Shown here: positions 1 through 8,538 of the stretch, piece after piece
How positions within the stretch are numbered: the stretch's first letter is position 1
Layout: each line of letters starts with the position of its first letter
Assembly: GCF_000711245.1 (NCBI RefSeq)
Contig: NZ_JOMH01000001.1
Span: 2,350,830 to 2,414,829 of the forward strand
Reading direction: 5' to 3'
Length of the DNA: 64,000 bases
Source of the DNA: Polycyclovorans algicola TG408
Lineage (GTDB): Bacteria > Pseudomonadota > Gammaproteobacteria > Nevskiales > Nevskiaceae
Translations under genes and position numbers: made by a program
The notes under the pieces: model-generated
What the model saw: the letters and a program-made list of their open reading frames with translations, nothing else
The model's database searches: none
What the model was told of the DNA's origin: nothing

Positions 1-2
1 CC

Positions 3-311
3 GTGCCGATGGGGCAATGGACCGAGAGCAAGCGACGTTCGGCAGCGGTCATGTTCCTGCGTGATGCCGAATCCAACGTGCCCCAGCCGTCACAGGAACT
101 GGTGCGCAGGCTGTTCGGCCTGACCCGCAAAGAGGCGGCGCTCGCGCTGTTGCTGGCCGAGGGTTTCACGCTTGACGAGGCGGCCGACAAGATGGACGTG
201 CGACGGAATACTGCGCGCACGCATCTTCGCTCGATCTTCTGCAAGACCGGTGTGACGCGGCAGACCATGCTGGTGCGGTTGTTGTTGAACAGCGTGGTGA
301 CGCTGGGGTGA
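3..311 (+). CDS. LuxR-family transcriptional regulator, C-terminal HTH (5' partial)
   Basis: The reading frame is open to the left edge of the window, so only the last 102 residues are visible and the true start lies outside. Visible residues 37-95 form a LuxR/GerE-type helix-turn-helix: LTRKEAALALLLAEG, then TLDEAADKMDVRRNTARTHL, then a recognition-helix tail SIFCKTGVTRQ. This fold binds DNA in transcription regulators. The sensory or receiver half is not in the window, so the signal cannot be inferred. No gene follows it for about 950 bp. Confidence 0.8.
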   Translation: MPMGQWTESKRRSAAVMFLRDAESNVPQPSQELVRRLFGLTRKEAALALLLAEGFTLDEAADKMDVRRNTARTHLRSIFCKTGVTRQTMLVRLLLNSVVTLG

Positions 312-458
312 TTTCTGTTTTGTAGTGGCAGGCTCGGTTCAGTCCGACACGCCGATGCTCGGTCGCGCGTCATATTTGGTGCCCTGCTGATTCTGATGGC
401 CAGCATTGGTGGGTTTCATGACCGTCACGGCTCGTTTTGATGGGCCTGCTGGCGGGCT

Positions 459-1001
459 GGGTTTCATGACCCTCACCGCCCGCTTTGATGGCTCAGTGGC
501 CGGGACTGCCCCCGGCGGGGCACTCACTTTTCTACTGCTAGAAAAGTAAGCAAAAGAGCCACCCCATGTTTCGGCTTTGGGCTTGCAGCCCAAAGGCCCC
601 TGCGCTTCTCGCGCCAGGCGGGCTTGCGCAAACTCGCTTCGCTCAGACAAGCGCAAGCCTTGATCGCCTGTCGCTGCGATGCTCGGCCGAAACAAAGGGG
701 GAGAACGTCAAAAGCAAAAGCAGCGCACCCTCACGCTTCGGCTTTTGCTGTTCAACCCCCGTCTGGCCGGGCCGAGCATCGCAGCAGGGGCGGGAACAGA
801 CTCGCGGTTGTTTGAGCGAAGCGAGTTGAAGCGAGGCCCCGCACCTGCGAGAAGCGCAGGGCACCCCGCGACAGCGGGGCCCGGCAGTGGGGCACCTTCT
901 TTTGGTTCCTTTTCTTGGTGCTTCAAGAAAAGGAACTGCCCCGCCGGGGGCAATCCCGGCCAGCAGGACCATCAGAACCGGCGGTGAGTTTGATGAAACC
1001 C
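459..1001. repeat. Large concentric intergenic palindrome (about 540 bp)
   Basis: Paired inverted segments share one centre near base 730: 459-467 with 993-1001, 498-522 with 937-961 (24 of 25 bases pair), 599-612 with 847-860, 631-645 with 813-827, and 673-688 with 770-785. Between the paired blocks the arms are similar but diverged (A-rich stretches at 541-556 and 915-935). On the left, the outer block is duplicated in tandem (411-420 and 459-468 both read gggtttcatg). No convincing gene lies in 312-1258. Short open frames here run across both arms and look like chance products of GC-rich DNA. Bases 1002-1258 show nothing recognisable. Confidence 0.8.
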
Positions 1002-1258
1002 ACAATGCAGGCCCGTCACAACCCGCGATCAGCGTGATGTGAGCAACGGCGCATGCAAGTCGAATAGAACGACGCCTCGCCCCAGGGCGTGGCAATGAGC
1101 CCGCCCGCCGCGGTGTCCAGCGACGCCCAGAAGCGGACGCTTGAAGCGGTGCCATGATCGAATCGGGAGATGGCGAAGGACTCGAATGACTGGGGGCCGG
1201 GTTTGATCGCCGTGGCGTGACTGGGTAGGGTCATCGGCCAATTCAATCGGGACGCGCA

Positions 1259-2785
1259 ATGCTACAAGGCGCCGACTACGCGGTCATGGCGGTTTATGTG
1301 CTGGTGGTGGCCGTGATCGGCTGGCGGGTCACGCGGCGCTCACCCACTGCCGACGATCTGTTTCTTGCCGGTCGGTCACTGGGCTGGGGCGTGGTGGGGT
1401 TGTCGCTGTTCGCGTCCAACATTTCGTCGACCACGCTGATCGGGCTGCCGGGTGCGGCGTGGGAAACCGGCATTTCGGTCGCCAACTACGAATGGATGGC
1501 GGCGCTGGTGCTGGTGTTCAGCGCGTTCTTCATCATGCCGCGGTTGTTGCGTGCTGGCGTGACCACCGTGCCGGAGTGGCTGGAGCAGCGCTTCGACGGC
1601 CGTCTGCGGCGCTATCTGTCGGCGGTGAGTATTCTGCTGTCGATCGTGCTCGACACCGCCGGCAGCCTGTACGCTGGCGCAGTGGTGCTGATGACCTTCA
1701 TGCCCGGGCTGACACTGGGCTGGACCTGCGCCGCCATGGCCATTTTCGCAGGCCTGTATACGGTTGCCGGCGGCCTGCGCGCGGTGGTCTACACCGATGT
1801 GCTGCAAACGGTCGTGTTGCTGACCGGCTCGGCCATCCTCTGCGGCATTGTGCTCGCCCAATTTGATTTTTCATGGACGGTGATTCGCGAGACGGTGGGC
1901 GCCGACCGCCTGTCCCTCGTCCGGCCGCTGGATGACCCGGCCATGCCGTGGTTGGGCCTGCTGATCGGCGTACCGGTGCTGGGCTTTTACTACTGGACAA
2001 TGAACCAGTATGTAGCGCAGCGCATCCTCGGCGCGCGCAATGTCGAGCAGGCAACCAAGGGCGCGCTGCTGGCGGCGGGGCTGAAGCTTTTGCCGCTGGG
2101 CCTGATGGTGTTGCCGGGCGCGCTTGCGGTCAGTTTGTTCACCGATCTGGAGCGTGGCGACCAGGTGTTCCCGACCCTGATTCGCGAGTTGGCGCCGGTG
2201 GGACTGGCCGGTTTGATTCTGTCGGGGCTGATGGCGGCGATCATGTCCAGTGTCGATTCGGCGCTCAACTCGGCGTCGACCCTGATCACCGTCGACTTCG
2301 TTCGTCCGCGCCGCCCTGGCATGTCGGCCGAGGCGCAAGCGCGGCTGGGGCGATGGATCACGCTTGGATTGATGGTGTTCGCGGCCCTCTGGGCGCCGCT
2401 GATCGACCGGTTCCCTGGCTTGTTCAACTACCTGCAGCAGGGCTTCGCCTACGTGACGCCGCCGCTGGTCGCGGTGTTTCTGCTGGGTCGATTCTGGCCA
2501 GGCTTGGGCAGTGCGGCGGCCCTACGCGCAGTGGTCATCGGTCACGGCCTCAGCGCCGCCTTGTTTGTCGCGGCGCAACTGGACTGGCATGGCATTCACT
2601 TCACCATCATCGCCGGCGCGCTGTGCCTGTTCACGGCGGGGGTGGCGGTGGTGTTGCAACGTCTCAGAAGCGCGGCAGATCTGGCGTTGGCGGACGACAT
2701 CACGCCGCCGCAGTCGGCGACGCTCAAGGTTTTGGCATGGGGGCTGGTCGCATTGGTGGGCGTGTTGCTCGTCACGTTCTGGTGA
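1259..2785 (+). CDS. Sodium/solute symporter, SSS family (SGLT-like)
   Basis: This 508-residue polytopic inner-membrane protein has the length and roughly 13-14 hydrophobic segments of SSS-family transporters. Two stretches match the sodium/sugar (SGLT) branch. YYWTMNQYVAQRILGARN near residue 243 resembles the conserved YYW..Q...QR.L motif. GLMAAIMSSVDSALNSASTL near residue 323 resembles the sodium-binding ALMSSLDS.FNSAST segment. It would couple sodium entry to uptake of an organic solute, probably a sugar or polyol, but the substrate cannot be read from sequence. It is transcribed toward the LPS glycosyltransferase gene with a 46-bp gap, so co-transcription is possible. Confidence 0.88.
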   Translation: MLQGADYAVMAVYVLVVAVIGWRVTRRSPTADDLFLAGRSLGWGVVGLSLFASNISSTTLIGLPGAAWETGISVANYEWMAALVLVFSAFFIMPRLLRAGVTTVPEWLEQRFDGRLRRYLSAVSILLSIVLDTAGSLYAGAVVLMTFMPGLTLGWTCAAMAIFAGLYTVAGGLRAVVYTDVLQTVVLLTGSAILCGIVLAQFDFSWTVIRETVGADRLSLVRPLDDPAMPWLGLLIGVPVLGFYYWTMNQYVAQRILGARNVEQATKGALLAAGLKLLPLGLMVLPGALAVSLFTDLERGDQVFPTLIRELAPVGLAGLILSGLMAAIMSSVDSALNSASTLITVDFVRPRRPGMSAEAQARLGRWITLGLMVFAALWAPLIDRFPGLFNYLQQGFAYVTPPLVAVFLLGRFWPGLGSAAALRAVVIGHGLSAALFVAAQLDWHGIHFTIIAGALCLFTAGVAVVLQRLRSAADLALADDITPPQSATLKVLAWGLVALVGVLLVTFW

Positions 2786-2831
2786 GCGGGCGAGGGCGCG
2801 TCCGTGCCAGTTCGACACCTCAACGCTTAGC

Positions 2832-3710
2832 ATGGCTTATGCCCTTCAGGAGTCTCAGGTGTCGTCTGATCCACCGCCGCTGATGCCGCGCGCCCCGCGT
2901 CGCCACACCTTGTCGGTGTGCATGATCTGCAAGAACGAGGCTGACCGCATCGAGCCGGCGCTGGCGTCGGTGCAGGACTGGGCCGACGAGATCATCGTCT
3001 TCGACGCCGGCTCCACCGACGGCACGCTCGAGATCGTGCGTCGTTACACCGACCGGGTCTGGCAAACCGACTGGCCCGGCTACGGCCCGCAGCGGCAGCG
3101 TTCGCTTGAGGCAGCGCGCGGCGACTACGTCTTCACGCTGGATGCCGACGAGCGCGTCACCCCGGCATTGCGCGACCAGATCACCGCCGAGCTGGCCAGT
3201 GCGTCGGTCCCCTGTGCGGTGTACCGCATGCCCTGGGGGCCGATCATTTTCGGCAAACGGCTGCGCCGCGGGGGTCGCTATGCCAGTCCCCAGGCACGCT
3301 TGTTTCGCCGAGAAGGCGCCGAATTTCCGCAGGTGCAGGTCCATGAAACGCTGCGCTTTCCGCCGGGGCCGGTCGGTCATTTCAGCGGCCGGCTCGATCA
3401 CGACAGCTATCGCAACTATCGCCACATGGTCGACAAGCACAGCCACTACGCATGGCTGTTGGCGCAAGAGAAATATGCGCGCGGCAAACGCACCACGGTG
3501 GTCACGCCAGTGCTGCGCTTTGTCTGGGAATTCTTTGTGCAGTACTTGGTGCGCGGTCTGGTGCTCGACGGCGGCCGCGGCTTTCTGCTGGCTGTGGTGC
3601 TCAGCCAGTACGCGTATCACAAGTACGCCGCGCTCTGGACCCTGCAGGTCAGCGGCGCCGCGCCAGACGCGCGTTTCGCGCCCGAGCTGCGGAAGCCTTC
3701 GCGGCCCTAG
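2832..3710 (+). CDS. Glycosyltransferase family 2, LPS core (WaaE/KdtX-like)
   Basis: A GT-A fold glycosyltransferase of 292 residues. The N-terminal CMICKNEADRIEPAL, the nucleotide-binding DAGSTDGT and the metal-binding FTLDADE are all present. The later VQVHE and a C-terminal hydrophobic patch (FVWEFFVQYLVRGLVLDGG) match the WaaE/KdtX group, which adds glucose to heptose I of the LPS inner core at the cytoplasmic membrane face. The start at 2832 is preferred; 2883 is a later in-frame ATG just before the conserved domain. Its stop overlaps the stop of the convergent heptosyltransferase gene by 4 bp. The neighbouring heptose genes support an LPS core role. The exact sugar added is inference. 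Confidence 0.85.
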   Translation: MAYALQESQVSSDPPPLMPRAPRRHTLSVCMICKNEADRIEPALASVQDWADEIIVFDAGSTDGTLEIVRRYTDRVWQTDWPGYGPQRQRSLEAARGDYVFTLDADERVTPALRDQITAELASASVPCAVYRMPWGPIIFGKRLRRGGRYASPQARLFRREGAEFPQVQVHETLRFPPGPVGHFSGRLDHDSYRNYRHMVDKHSHYAWLLAQEKYARGKRTTVVTPVLRFVWEFFVQYLVRGLVLDGGRGFLLAVVLSQYAYHKYAALWTLQVSGAAPDARFAPELRKPSRP

Positions 3711-4702
3711 CGGAGGATCTGCAGCAGAGCCGCCTCGATGCGGGTTGGGCCCAAGGCCTGCAAGCAGGTGAACGCGCCGCCGCAGGTCGGACTGCGTTTG
3801 CACGGGCTGCAGTCCAGCCCCAGCCATTCCACCGCCAGCGGCGCGCGCGCACCGTTGCGGTAAGGCAGGGTCGAGCCAAAAATCGCCACGGTCGGACGGT
3901 CGAAGGCGATGCCCATGTGGGTCAGCCCGGTGTCGACACCGATCACCGCGCGGCAGTCGGCGATGAGCCGGGTGGCCTCGACCAGCGAGGTGTCGCCGAC
4001 CCGATTGTCGAGCCGCACCGACGCGGGCAGGGCGCCGATGATGCGCTGCGCGGCATCGCGATCTGCCGGGCCGCCGAGCATCATCAGCTCGAAGCCGCGT
4101 GCTGACAGACGCGTGATCAGATGAACCCAGTGCGCTTCAGGCCAGTGCTTTTGCGGTCGGGTGGTGAACGGCGCCAGGACGAGCGTATTGGCGGCCATGG
4201 GCGGTGTGATGACACCGGCAGGCCGATCCAGGCGCGGGGCCTCGCCGTCAGTGCCGGTGAGTTCGCGCAGGCCGACGCGATGGCTGGCGGCGATGCGCGC
4301 GTCGTTGTCGCCAGGCGCGGCCAGCAAGGTGTGCATCAACCACTGTCCCGGCTCCTTGGAGCGCGGTCCAACCCGCCAGCGACCGCCCGCCATCCAGGCC
4401 AGCAGGCGCGCCTTGAACAACCCCTGACCATCGATGACCCAGTCGTAATCGCGCGCTTGCAACACGCGGCGAAACGCGCGCATGTCGCGCCACAATGTGA
4501 TCCAGCGACCCTGTCGCAAGCTGCGCAGCCACGCGTGGCGATCCCAGTCCAGCACCTGGTCAAGGGCGGTCTGGGTGCCGAGCAGCTCGGCGTATCCGGT
4601 CTGCGTCAGCCAGTCGATCTGCGCCTTCGGAAACTGGCGCCGCAGGCCGTTCAACAGCGTCGTCGCAAAGACCAGGTCGCCAAGGGCGGACAGCCGGATC
4701 AT
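3707..4702 (-). CDS. Glycosyltransferase family 9 (LPS heptosyltransferase-like)
   Basis: About 331 residues beginning MIRLSALGDLVFATTLLNGL, the GT9 N-terminal signature. The C-terminal half contains LVLAPFTTRPQKHWP and GVDTGLTHMGIAFDRPTVAIFG, the ADP-heptose-binding region of WaaC/WaaF/WaaQ proteins. It would transfer L,D-heptose to the growing LPS core from the cytoplasmic side. The chosen start at 4702 fits the family. An ATG at 4768 would add 22 residues with no homology but is not excluded. The gene diverges from hldE, which makes the ADP-heptose donor. Late in the sequence CSPCKRSPTCGGAFTC is cysteine-rich, as in many GT9 members. Acceptor position is not determinable. Confidence 0.87.
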   Translation of the reverse strand: MIRLSALGDLVFATTLLNGLRRQFPKAQIDWLTQTGYAELLGTQTALDQVLDWDRHAWLRSLRQGRWITLWRDMRAFRRVLQARDYDWVIDGQGLFKARLLAWMAGGRWRVGPRSKEPGQWLMHTLLAAPGDNDARIAASHRVGLRELTGTDGEAPRLDRPAGVITPPMAANTLVLAPFTTRPQKHWPEAHWVHLITRLSARGFELMMLGGPADRDAAQRIIGALPASVRLDNRVGDTSLVEATRLIADCRAVIGVDTGLTHMGIAFDRPTVAIFGSTLPYRNGARAPLAVEWLGLDCSPCKRSPTCGGAFTCLQALGPTRIEAALLQILR

Positions 4703-4790
4703 CAGAATTCGGCGCGGCGGCGTGAGGGGAGCGGAGGCCACGGAATAATCGTGATGAAATAGAACCATTCGACCGCTGCAGTATACGAAG

Positions 4791-6353
4791 ATGCCTCTCC
4801 CCGAGTTTTCCCGTGCCCGCGTACTGGTCTGCGGCGACGTGATGCTGGACCGCTATTGGCAAGGCCTGGCCCAGCGCATTTCGCCTGAAGCGCCGGTGCC
4901 AATCGTGCAGGTTCGCAGCCAGACCGAACGCCCGGGTGGCGCGGCCAACGTGGCGGTGGATGTGGCCGCACTGGGCGGCCATTGCACAGTGATCGGCGTC
5001 GTCGGCAACGATACTGCGGCCAGCGTGCTGAGCCAGCGGCTACAAATGGGCGGGGTCGATGCGCTGTTGATCCAGAGCCAGACCACCAAAACCACGGAGA
5101 AGCTGCGGGTGATCTCGCAGAACCAGCAGTTGCTGCGTATCGACTTTGACGGCGAGGCCGTCGCCGATGAGGTCAGCGCTGCGGCGCTTTCCAGCCGCTT
5201 CGCGGCGGTGCTGCCGGCGGCCAACATCGTGGTCCTGTCGGACTATGGCAAAGGTGCGCTGTCGGGTGTCGCGGGTCTGATTGCGGCAGCAAGGGCGGCG
5301 CACAAGCCCGTGCTGATCGACCCCAAGAGCGTCGACTGGCGCCGTTATCGGGGCGCGACAATGCTCACCCCCAACTGGCGCGAGTTCACCGCCATGGTCG
5401 GCGACTGCGCCGATGACCTGGCGCTACAGACACGGGGGGAAGCGCTGCGGGCCGACCTGCAACTCGATGCCCTGCTGGTCACCCGCGGCGCTCAAGGGAT
5501 GACGTTGATCCGCACCGCGCGACCCCTGCTGCATTTACCGGCGATGGCCCGCGAGGTGTTCGACGTGACCGGCGCGGGCGACACCGTGATTGCCACGCTG
5601 GCGGCCGCGCTGGCGGCGGGCACTGACCTGGAGGAGGCCTGCCGGCTGTCCAACCTCGCCGCCGGCATTGCGGTCGGCAAGCTCGGCGCCGCCATCGTCA
5701 CTGCTTCTGAGTTGCGGACGGCACTCGCGGTGCCCGAGGCATCGGTGATGGCGCCCGAAGCCCTGACGCTGACCGAGACACTGTTGCACGCCAGAGATCG
5801 TGGCGAACGCATCGTCATGACCAACGGCTGCTTCGACCTGCTGCACCGCGGGCATCTGCAGTATCTGCAAGCGGCGCGGGCGCTGGGTGACCGGCTGGTG
5901 GTGGCGGTCAACGACGACGCCAGCGTGCGGCGGCTCAAGGGCGCGACGCGGCCGGTCAACCGACTCGACGACCGCATGGCGGCGCTGGCCGCGCTTCGCT
6001 TCGTCGACCATGTGCTGGCATTTTCGGAAGACACGCCCGCCGCGTTGATCGAGCAGCTCGCGCCCGATGTGCTGGTCAAGGGTGGCGACTACGCGCCGGA
6101 TCAAATTGCCGGCGCGAGCGCTGTCAAGGCGCGGGGCGGCGAGGTGGTGGTCTTGCCGTATCTGGCGGGTTATTCCACCACCGCGATTTTGAATCGGTAC
6201 TCGGAAGATTGTTCAGATCAGAACACCGAAAACGACGGCAGTGATGACTGTCAGCACGGTACCGATCCCGACAAAGTCGCCAAAGCGATAGCCGCCCGGA
6301 CCCATCACCATCAGGTTGGTTTGGTAACCGATGGGGGTGATGTAACAGGCTGA
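4791..6353 (+). CDS. hldE: Bifunctional heptose 7-phosphate kinase / heptose 1-phosphate adenylyltransferase
   Basis: HldE (RfaE) makes ADP-D-glycero-beta-D-manno-heptose for LPS core. Residues 1 to about 315 are a PfkB/ribokinase-like kinase (N-terminal VCGDVMLDRYW, RPGGAANVA, and the catalytic DVTGAGDT loop). Residues about 340-470 are a nucleotidyltransferase (MTNGCFDLLHRGHLQYL with the HxGH-type site, later LVKGGDYAPDQI). The protein is 520 residues, about 45 longer than usual: after the normal end GYSTTAILNRY the frame reads on through 141 bp antisense to the next, convergent gene. This suggests the ancestral stop was lost. The extra tail (NTENDGSDDCQHGTDPDK and onward) resembles no domain. 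Confidence 0.95.
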   Translation: MPLPEFSRARVLVCGDVMLDRYWQGLAQRISPEAPVPIVQVRSQTERPGGAANVAVDVAALGGHCTVIGVVGNDTAASVLSQRLQMGGVDALLIQSQTTKTTEKLRVISQNQQLLRIDFDGEAVADEVSAAALSSRFAAVLPAANIVVLSDYGKGALSGVAGLIAAARAAHKPVLIDPKSVDWRRYRGATMLTPNWREFTAMVGDCADDLALQTRGEALRADLQLDALLVTRGAQGMTLIRTARPLLHLPAMAREVFDVTGAGDTVIATLAAALAAGTDLEEACRLSNLAAGIAVGKLGAAIVTASELRTALAVPEASVMAPEALTLTETLLHARDRGERIVMTNGCFDLLHRGHLQYLQAARALGDRLVVAVNDDASVRRLKGATRPVNRLDDRMAALAALRFVDHVLAFSEDTPAALIEQLAPDVLVKGGDYAPDQIAGASAVKARGGEVVVLPYLAGYSTTAILNRYSEDCSDQNTENDGSDDCQHGTDPDKVAKAIAARTHHHQVGLVTDGGDVTG

Positions 6354-7970
6354 CGCGCCAAAGATCACGGCCAGCGCAGCCGACATGGGCTCGATGCCGG
6401 TTTGTGTGGCCATGCTCATGGCCGTGGGGAACACCAGCGCGGCTGCAGCGTTGTTGGTCATCAGGCTGCTGAGCAGCGCGGTGGCGGTGAACAGGGCGAT
6501 GAGCACCGCGATGCGGCCATCACCGGCGATCGTGAGCAGGCTGTCGGCGAGCAATGACGCAATGCCGGTCTTGTCGAGCGCGGCACTGAGACCAAAGGCG
6601 GCGGCGATGACAACGATCACCCCCATGTCGACACTGGAACGTGCGGCGTGCAGGCGCAGGCAGCCCGTCGCGATCAGTGCGGCAGCGGCTGCCAGCGCGG
6701 CGTGCAGCATGGGCAACAGGCCAAAGCCGGCCACCGCAATCATCGCGCCCATGATCCCGAGCGCCAGCGGGGCCTTGTCGTGCCGGGGCAGGGCAGCGTT
6801 ATCGATGGCGCGTACCAGATAGAAGTCGCGCGAATGTTGTTGAGCGGTCAGGAAGCCGTCGCCGGCCTCGATCAGCAGCGTGTCACCCGGCCGCAGACGA
6901 ATGGCGCCGAGTTTGCCGGGTACGCGCTCGCCAAGGCGCGACACGGCCAGCACCACAGCGTTGTAGCGCGTGCGAAAGCCACCCTCTTTGAGGGTGATGC
7001 CGTTCAGCGGTGACACCTCTGAAATGACCGCCTCCACCAGTTGTCGCTGCGATCGGTGCCCCGAAAGCTTGAACACCTGGTTGGTGGCCGGAATCAGGCC
7101 GCGAATCTTCTGCAGGTCAACCACCGAATCCACCGAGCCGACGAACATCAACCGATCCTCTGCGGCCAGTTTCTGCGTCGGGCCGACGCCGGACAGCAGC
7201 TCTTCGCCGCGGGCAATTTCGATGAGATAGCAGCCGGGCAGATGGCGCAGCCCGGCCTGCTCGATGGTTTTGCCGGGCAGTGGACCGGTGGCATCGACCA
7301 GCATCTCGACCACGTACTCGCGCAGGTTTTCGACCTGCTCGGTGAGCGGCTTACGGTCAGGTAAAAAGTAACGTGTGGCGATCACGATGGTCAGCATGCC
7401 GACAAGGGCGACCGGCACGCCGATGGCCGCAAAGCCGAACAGGCTGAAGCCGCTGCCGGTGGCCTCGATCAACATGCCGTTGACCACCAGGTTGGTGCTG
7501 GTGCCGATCAAGGTGCAGGTGCCGCCGAGAATCGCGGCATAGCTCAACGGAATGAACAACTTCGAGGCCGGCAGACTGTGACGCCGCGACCATTCCGACA
7601 CCGCCGGCACCAGCATTGCCACCACCGGCGTGTTGTTGAGGAAGGCGCTGAACAGGGTGACGGGCAGCATCAGTCTTAGCTGGGCCTGCCAGATGCCGCC
7701 GGGCTTGCCCAGAATGTTCTGCACGATCCATTGCACGCCGCCGGTTTCCTTGATGGCGGCGGCGACGATGTACAGCACTGCCACCGTCAAAACCCCCTCG
7801 TTGGCAAAGCCGCTGAAGGCCTCGCGCGGGGTCAGCACGCCGGTCAGCATCAAAACCCCCACGGCCCCGATGAACAGCGCATCCGGTGCGATCCGGCTGC
7901 GAAACAGCGCCACCAGCAATACGATCATCACCAGCGTGGTGATGGGAGCAGCAAAGGCGACGAGGCTCAT
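6213..7970 (-). CDS. SLC13/DASS-family permease with TrkA-C (RCK_C) domains
   Basis: 585 residues with membrane segments at both ends and a soluble insert between about residues 208 and 395. The insert holds two TrkA-C/RCK_C-type modules (EYVVEMLVDATGPLPGKTIEQ; SPLNGITLKEGGFRTRYNAVVLAVSR). The paired re-entrant loops typical of the family are visible as SAFLNNTPVVAMLVPAV and LMTNNAAAALVFPTAMS. Such proteins carry anions such as sulfate or dicarboxylates with sodium or protons. TrkA-C modules usually respond to small ligands. The substrate here is unknown. The 3' end overlaps the extended tail of convergent hldE by 141 bp. Confidence 0.88.
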   Translation of the reverse strand: MSLVAFAAPITTLVMIVLLVALFRSRIAPDALFIGAVGVLMLTGVLTPREAFSGFANEGVLTVAVLYIVAAAIKETGGVQWIVQNILGKPGGIWQAQLRLMLPVTLFSAFLNNTPVVAMLVPAVSEWSRRHSLPASKLFIPLSYAAILGGTCTLIGTSTNLVVNGMLIEATGSGFSLFGFAAIGVPVALVGMLTIVIATRYFLPDRKPLTEQVENLREYVVEMLVDATGPLPGKTIEQAGLRHLPGCYLIEIARGEELLSGVGPTQKLAAEDRLMFVGSVDSVVDLQKIRGLIPATNQVFKLSGHRSQRQLVEAVISEVSPLNGITLKEGGFRTRYNAVVLAVSRLGERVPGKLGAIRLRPGDTLLIEAGDGFLTAQQHSRDFYLVRAIDNAALPRHDKAPLALGIMGAMIAVAGFGLLPMLHAALAAAAALIATGCLRLHAARSSVDMGVIVVIAAAFGLSAALDKTGIASLLADSLLTIAGDGRIAVLIALFTATALLSSLMTNNAAAALVFPTAMSMATQTGIEPMSAALAVIFGASACYITPIGYQTNLMVMGPGGYRFGDFVGIGTVLTVITAVVFGVLI

Positions 7971-8100
7971 CGAAGGGGTTCGCTGACAGGGATGCCAGAG
8001 GTTAATCGAAACGGCGGTAGGAACACGTCAAAGTGCAGGCGTGAATGCGCAATCAATATGGATAACGTGAAAAGTTATGAGCGCCGGCAAGCCGGACGAA

Positions 8101-8493
8101 TCAGATCATCGCCCGAAGCACGGGCATGCCCAGTAGCGTCAGCGCCGCGATGCCGATCACCGAAAAAGTCAGGGCCATCCCCGTGATGCGGAAGCGGAAG
8201 TCCTCCCTCGGCTGACTGACGCCATAGGCGTGCGAGAGCCGGCCGATGAGCAGGCCCAGTCCCAACAGGTGCACCAGCACCGGCAGGGCGTAGAGCGATT
8301 CGATCATGTAGATCAGGATCAGCGTGATCGGAACGTACTCACTGAAATTGGCATGGACACGAATCGTGCGTTGCAGGCCGATGTCACCCGCATCACCGAG
8401 GGCGACACTGGCGCGGCGCCGCTCGCGGATCGTCAGGGCGCTGAGTCTGATGAACAGCAGGCCCAACAGGGCGGCATAAACCGACGTGATCAT
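8101..8493 (-). CDS. MAPEG family membrane protein
   Basis: A 130-residue protein with four predicted hydrophobic helices, the size and topology of MAPEG proteins (membrane-associated eicosanoid and glutathione metabolism). The region IGLQRTIRVHANFSEYVPITLILIYM contains the RVHxNxxE-type conserved motif of the family. Bacterial members often have glutathione-dependent transferase or peroxidase activity, but function is generally untested. It is a single gene between the SLC13 permease and the signalling operon, 46 bp downstream of the GGDEF gene stop, and could be read through from it. Confidence 0.85.
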   Translation of the reverse strand: MITSVYAALLGLLFIRLSALTIRERRRASVALGDAGDIGLQRTIRVHANFSEYVPITLILIYMIESLYALPVLVHLLGLGLLIGRLSHAYGVSQPREDFRFRITGMALTFSVIGIAALTLLGMPVLRAMI

Positions 8494-8538
8494 GAGGGTG
8501 TATCCAGTGAACGCGGAGTTTGGGTTAGGGCCAAAGAA

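Noticed and set aside
339-1258. Several short open frames upstream of the symporter
   Set aside because: They overlap both arms of the palindrome, lack ribosome-binding sites and family matches, and occur on both strands.
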